Below are positions 60,415 through 64,000 of a DNA stretch of 64,000 nt, piece after piece. Position 1 is the stretch's first letter; every line of letters begins with the position of its first letter. The notes beneath the pieces are model-generated. The model saw nothing but the letters and a program-made list of their open reading frames with translations. It did no database searches and had not been told where the DNA came from. The DNA lies in assembly GCA_032622095.1 (NCBI GenBank), contig CP136061.1, positions 236,241,815 through 236,305,814 on the forward strand, given 5' to 3'. This DNA is from Siphonodentalium dalli. Lineage: Eukaryota > Mollusca > Scaphopoda > Gadilida > Siphonodentaliidae. A program made the position numbers and the translations under genes.

Positions 60415-61515
60415 TATGATATATTTGGCTACATATGTTCCAAATCCCTTCGATGTTTTAAATATCGGAGGTATGGTCTTGGCCAGGAACATTGTAAAAG
60501 TAAAGAAACCATATGAGCACGCTGTTCTGTTTTTGGTCATAATCATAAGGATTGCACTAAACCAAAAAAGTGCTCAAATTCTCAAGGTACGCATGCTGCA
60601 ATGGATCGTAATATGGGACCATGAATTCAAAATGCCATCAATTCAACCAGTCACATACTCGGCTATCGTTTCTACAAAAAAGTGTGCCGATACCAGCACT
60701 CAGAAAGACAACAGCCAGACCATCACCATTCATCACAAGCGACATAATTTGACGTAACTGTCTAACTCCTGTCCCATAACCTGATTCACAGGCCATAGAA
60801 ACGTCTACTGACGATGCACCCGTTGCTCACAAACAATTCACTCAAGTTGAGCCAGTTACTACAACACAGTCAATTCGTGTTGATGATATTTCTTCACAAC
60901 AAACATCTCCTGTTGTTTCGAAACAAAAATCGTCAAAGTCACTCCAACGTTTAGACTCTCAGAAGGATATGTTCATATCTGAACAATCAAATTGTACCAG
61001 AGGCTTGGTGAGAAACGATTAACACTACAAGACTCCAAACAGTATTTGTGGATTGAGGCTGTCGGTTGACTGAAAAATGACCTTATTCTGTCTCACCCAC
61101 TCGACCGTCAGCTTGGTGCATTGATAAAGGTTCATGTGCGATTCATTAAATATTATAAATACCTTATCACTGCAAAATCTGATATTAAAAGTTACTTTAC
61201 ATATTTCGATGAGCAGACTTGGTAATTTTGTATAATTTATTTGCCATTTTATATGTATTCTTTTACTATTTTTATACGTTATATAGTATGCTTGCGCACT
61301 AGTCAGTTCTTGAATTGATATTCCTGACTCCAAGTGGGAACATTCCTTTTGGGTGCCTTTTTTGTACATAGCTAATTGTTTAATCTAATCCACTGTTTGA
61401 TTTATATACACAGTTGATTCGTGCCGAACTTTTTTGATACCTGATTGTATTCTTGGTCGTGATGTGGCCTAGCGGCTAAAACGACATTAACCCTCAATCA
61501 ATCAATCAATCATTT

Positions 61516-62313
61516 AACATTCTACAATATATAAATTAACACTTGGAATTGTGGCCCGATGGCCCTCCATAGTATCAGGCCGCATAGAAATTTCCAATAT
61601 AATTTGTTTGACTCTAGAATATCATACATTTGGACGCTTGAGTCAGTACCAACTTGATCTTACGCATCTTCATCAGGCGGAGCACTCTATATGTGTGTTG
61701 AATGACTCCATTACTATATGACATAAATATGTAAATATATATCAGATTTATGGAAGCACGGACGCAGTATGAGCGTCCATTGATTCAAATGTGCTTGCTT
61801 CAGTGATCATGAACACTATTCTCATTTCTTATCGGAATGGCCATGTATCGATCGGAATTTCACATTGAGATGTCCTTCAACAAATATGTGCGCCATAATT
61901 GTTTTTTTATATATATTTATCTCCAAATATGGATTGTGACAAAATGGGAAATCTCACATGTTTTGTCACGCGACAAAATATGGGACATAATGTCACATGT
62001 TTCGTCGCGCGATGGCAACCGTGATATTTCGCCTGTTTGTCGTGTGACGTTGGAAAGCTACATTAGCAAGTGGCCCCAATATTATTCCATAACATCGTGC
62101 TTACGGCCTAGACGAGTTGGGTTTCACAATTATGCATATTACAATTTCCGAATCCCATTTGAAACCGACGCATACATATTACAATTTCTCGACCAGTGAA
62201 ACCATAAGGATGTGACATATATAGACATGCCGGACATAACTACATGTGTAAATTATGTGGCGTTCGTTTACCGAAACTAGTTGGATTTCAATATAGCCAT
62301 ACCTTACTCACAG
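61516..62313. other. upstream of the CTLD exon
   Basis: 61745-61880 resembles 4340-4460. A ~20-bp word (GCATA.TACAATTTC) repeats at 62134 and 62170. A pyrimidine-rich CCATACCTTACTCACAG ends at 62313 as the splice acceptor. Confidence 0.45.
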
Positions 62314-62487
62314 GGCGGACATGCCGGGGAGGGCTTATTGTGGACAACAGATGCATGATTGTCAACACAGGGAAGCTCGGTTGGCACGAGGCTCGAAACC
62401 AATGTGAGGATATTGGGGGAAGACTGGCTCTGGTGGACTCACAGGCGACCCTTGATGCCATTGTGGAAATTCTGACACACCTGGGAG
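62314..62487 (+). CDS. C-type lectin domain, N-terminal half (internal exon)
   Basis: A 174-bp exon in phase 1 at both ends, between ACTCACAG and GGAG|GTATGT. Its 58 residues start just before the first CTLD cysteine (TCRGGLIVDNRCMIV). They contain LGWHEARNQCEDIGGRLALV, the signature W..A...C...GG.LA, then SQATLDAIVEILTHLG. This is the half of the fold that holds the first helices and the first disulfides. It lacks the sugar-binding loops, which must be in a downstream exon like 2223-2440; joined to such an exon the domain would be about 129 residues, normal for a CTLD. An alternative acceptor after CTAG at 62280 would add 11 residues in the same phase but has a poorer pyrimidine tract. The likely 5' partner is the PAN exon at 28818. 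Confidence 0.85.
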
Positions 62488-62579
62488 GTATGTGTTCTAT
62501 AAGTAGCAATAAGTTAGACCACGGCACCATGCAGCTATATATATACACCTCAAAATAAGTAAGTTCCCCCTAACATTTT

Positions 62580-62763
62580 ATAAAGTTATTATACAATGTT
62601 GTGTAAAGTATGTGTTTTTCTTGTACGAGTCCAGGTTGTGGTGAAAAGTCATATTGGACGAGACACGCCAGTGTCGAGTCCAATATGACTTTTCACCACA
62701 ACCTGGAAGAGTACAAGAAAAGCTCATACTGTACACAACATTGTATAATGACATTTTTATTAT
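62580..62763. repeat. ~180-bp intronic fold-back
   Basis: It begins about 95 bp after the CTLD exon donor. Left arm TACAATGTTGTGTAAAGTAT, TTCTTGTAC, TCCAGGTTGTGGTGAAAAGT, CATATTGGAC; the right arm is its reverse complement ending in ACACAACATTGTATAAT. The inner 30 bp on each side are perfect. The centre is GACAC-GCCA-GTGTC. Pieces of the arm (GAGTCCAATATGACTTTT) recur at 63030-63055. Confidence 0.9.
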
Positions 62764-63114
62764 CCATCTGTATGTTTATCCAAATTTTGGAAATAAAACT
62801 TTTGTGATTATTTTTGGTATTTGTCGGCACTTAATTCTCTATAAAAGCCTGTACCGTATATTGATCATCAGGAAAGCATGATTTGGAAAAGTAAACACGG
62901 AAGTGAGAAAAAACTCAATGCGGAAGTGAAACGTCTGCTAAAATCCATCAATGTTGTGCGCGCATCACAATTTCACCGATTAATTTCGCAATAGAGTTAA
63001 TTCGTGACGTCACGGAGTCCAATCAATATGGCTTTCGGGAGTCCAATATGACTTTTTCCAGGAACATCACGTGGCGGCTTTTGCCCAATCGGAAATGGTG
63101 TTAGTTAAGGGATG
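62764..63114. other. intron sequence
   Basis: Holds relics of the fold-back arm (GAGTCCAATCAATATGGCTTT near 63017; GAGTCCAATATGACTTTTTC near 63031). No gene. Confidence 0.5.
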
Positions 63115-63500
63115 GATAATAATACACGTTATTACACGCTTGTTCCAAGAATGACAGTGTTCCCGCTGTTCCATATATACAAATCTCTATGGAACGTACG
63201 TTCCATGTACATCCCGTTGATGTCACGCAATGTAAATGATGTTCGCCTCACCAATTAAACCGGAACTATGAAATAAATGCATCATCACACATGACAAAAC
63301 AAGCCACCATGTATGTGCCTGAATAAACCTTGACAGTTTGTGTTTTTAGTTCACGGATTATAGGATTAATAAACACAGTGGTTTGTGTGTTAATGGGTTT
63401 GCTGATACGACACTTTTGCCTCTCGTTCTACCCTTTCGCGCTAGCACTAGTGCCTTATCAACAGACCATTAACACACGTGTTGTTCTGTGTACGTATATC
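63115..63500. repeat. diverged copy of the 315-1107 repeat unit
   Basis: Shares TTATTACACGCTTGTTCC, TGGAACGTACGTTCCATG, ATCATCACACATGACAAA and a terminal fold-back with GTTTGTGTGTTAATGGGTTT / ACAGACCATTAACACACG. It lies in the intron after CTLD exon A, as the 315-1107 copies lie before CTLD exon B of the other gene. Confidence 0.75.
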
Positions 63501-63959
63501 AATAATCCTGAGGCCGATTGTCAGGAAAGGTTACATGTATACTGAGGATCCGAGTACTAATAAAGTGAGCTAACGTCGACCCACTGAGTATAATTGCACA
63601 CGTGAGTGAGCAACGTTTATGTGGAGTTACCATAATGCTGAATTCAAAAATAACAAAATAATTATACGAGGTCATTTAAAGATGGTATATCTCTTCCCAT
63701 AAATGTTATAAAGATTCCTACTAATAGATAATAATCAAGGAAAATGTTTATAGCCTATCAATTAATATAACTTACATTTTATAATCTATTATATCCGCGG
63801 GACAGTTTTAGGGGATATTTTTAGAACAGAAATCCGCGCGAAAACATTCAGAGCAAACAAAAGCGATCCAAGATCGAAACAAACCACTTTATTATGCCTT
63901 TATAGACATATAATATATCTCATCTTCAGAGTTGAAATCGAGATTTTTAACAATTATGT
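63501..63959. other. intron sequence, no gene seen
   Basis: Downstream of the CTLD exon; the matching C-terminal exon is not found before the window ends. Confidence 0.45.
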
Positions 63960-63964
63960 TGTTT

Positions 63965-63999
<35 letters not shown>

Positions 64000-64000
64000 G
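63960..64000. repeat. (TTG)n microsatellite at window end
   Basis: Pure TTG/GTT trinucleotides run to the right edge and may continue. Confidence 0.95.

Larger units (their letters stand above)
58190..61515 (+). pseudogene. non-LTR retrotransposon ORF1 (gag-like), copy 2, split by Helitrons
   Basis: Host parts are 58190-58672 and 60415-61515. The left part encodes GVTDLSRFSKMVDGLKVPLH, the right part ATYVPNPF and then a decayed zinc knuckle; both align with 14360-14700. Relative to copy 1, the left part joins the 5' leader (CGACCTGCGGGTACGG) to mid ORF1, a deletion. After ORF1 comes about 400 bp of unique sequence ending GATGTGGCCTAGCGGCTAAA and a (CAAT)n tail at 61495-61513, typical of a 3' terminus. 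No endonuclease or RT is present between ORF1 and the tail. Non-functional. Confidence 0.7.

Noticed and set aside
61445-61515. tRNA gene (TGGCCTAGCGG resembles an A box)
   Set aside because: No B box or cloverleaf; the context is the 3' tail of a retrotransposon with (CAAT)n.

Overview
The window looks like intergenic and intronic DNA of an invertebrate animal nuclear genome. AT-rich sequence, spliced exons with GT/AG borders, and dense transposon debris, satellites and fold-back elements all point that way. A mollusc, perhaps a bivalve, is my best guess: the short Helitron-like elements have internal tandem repeats and a GACA/GACAAACA-type microsatellite head, as in the bivalve 'pearl' elements. 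This is inference. No bacterial, organellar or viral gene organisation is visible.

Host coding content is small and consists of pieces of secreted C-type lectin genes on the + strand. The last exon of one gene is at 2223-2440 (C-terminal half of a C-type lectin domain, CTLD). A first coding exon at 28818-29133 has a TATA box, a signal peptide and a PAN/Apple-like module. The N-terminal half of a second CTLD is at 62314-62487. All visible borders are phase 1, so PAN exon, CTLD exon A and CTLD exon B are mutually compatible. The order (B, then PAN, then A) means at least two tandem paralogues: one ending at 2.4 kb and one starting at 28.8 kb and running off the right edge, with a possible 33-kb repeat-filled intron. 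The same repeat family lies in the A-B intron of both genes (320-1107 and about 63115-63500), which supports duplication of a unit of roughly 60 kb.

The rest is mobile and repetitive DNA. A nearly intact non-LTR retrotransposon lies on the - strand (20876-24283), with endonuclease and reverse transcriptase, one in-frame nonsense codon and an N-terminal 2A-like NPGP motif. Two decayed gag-like (ORF1) retrotransposon copies lie at 13270-15320 and 58190-61515; the second is split by a head-to-tail cluster of Helitron-like elements. Another Helitron-like copy is at 17696-18379. Four nearly identical ~400-bp TTAA-flanked MITEs (12370, 15895, 27540, 40003) each carry two perfect 69-bp hairpins, and a second TTAA MITE family is at 3569-3860. 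A 5S rRNA-derived repeat pair sits at 46458-46948 and three tandem copies of a 131-bp fold-back at 50294-50774. Satellites have 59-, 48- and 37-bp units. Several short arrays repeat a different self-complementary word each.

No complete host gene is contained in the window, and no multi-gene system is apparent. Most open frames longer than 60 codons come from repeats.
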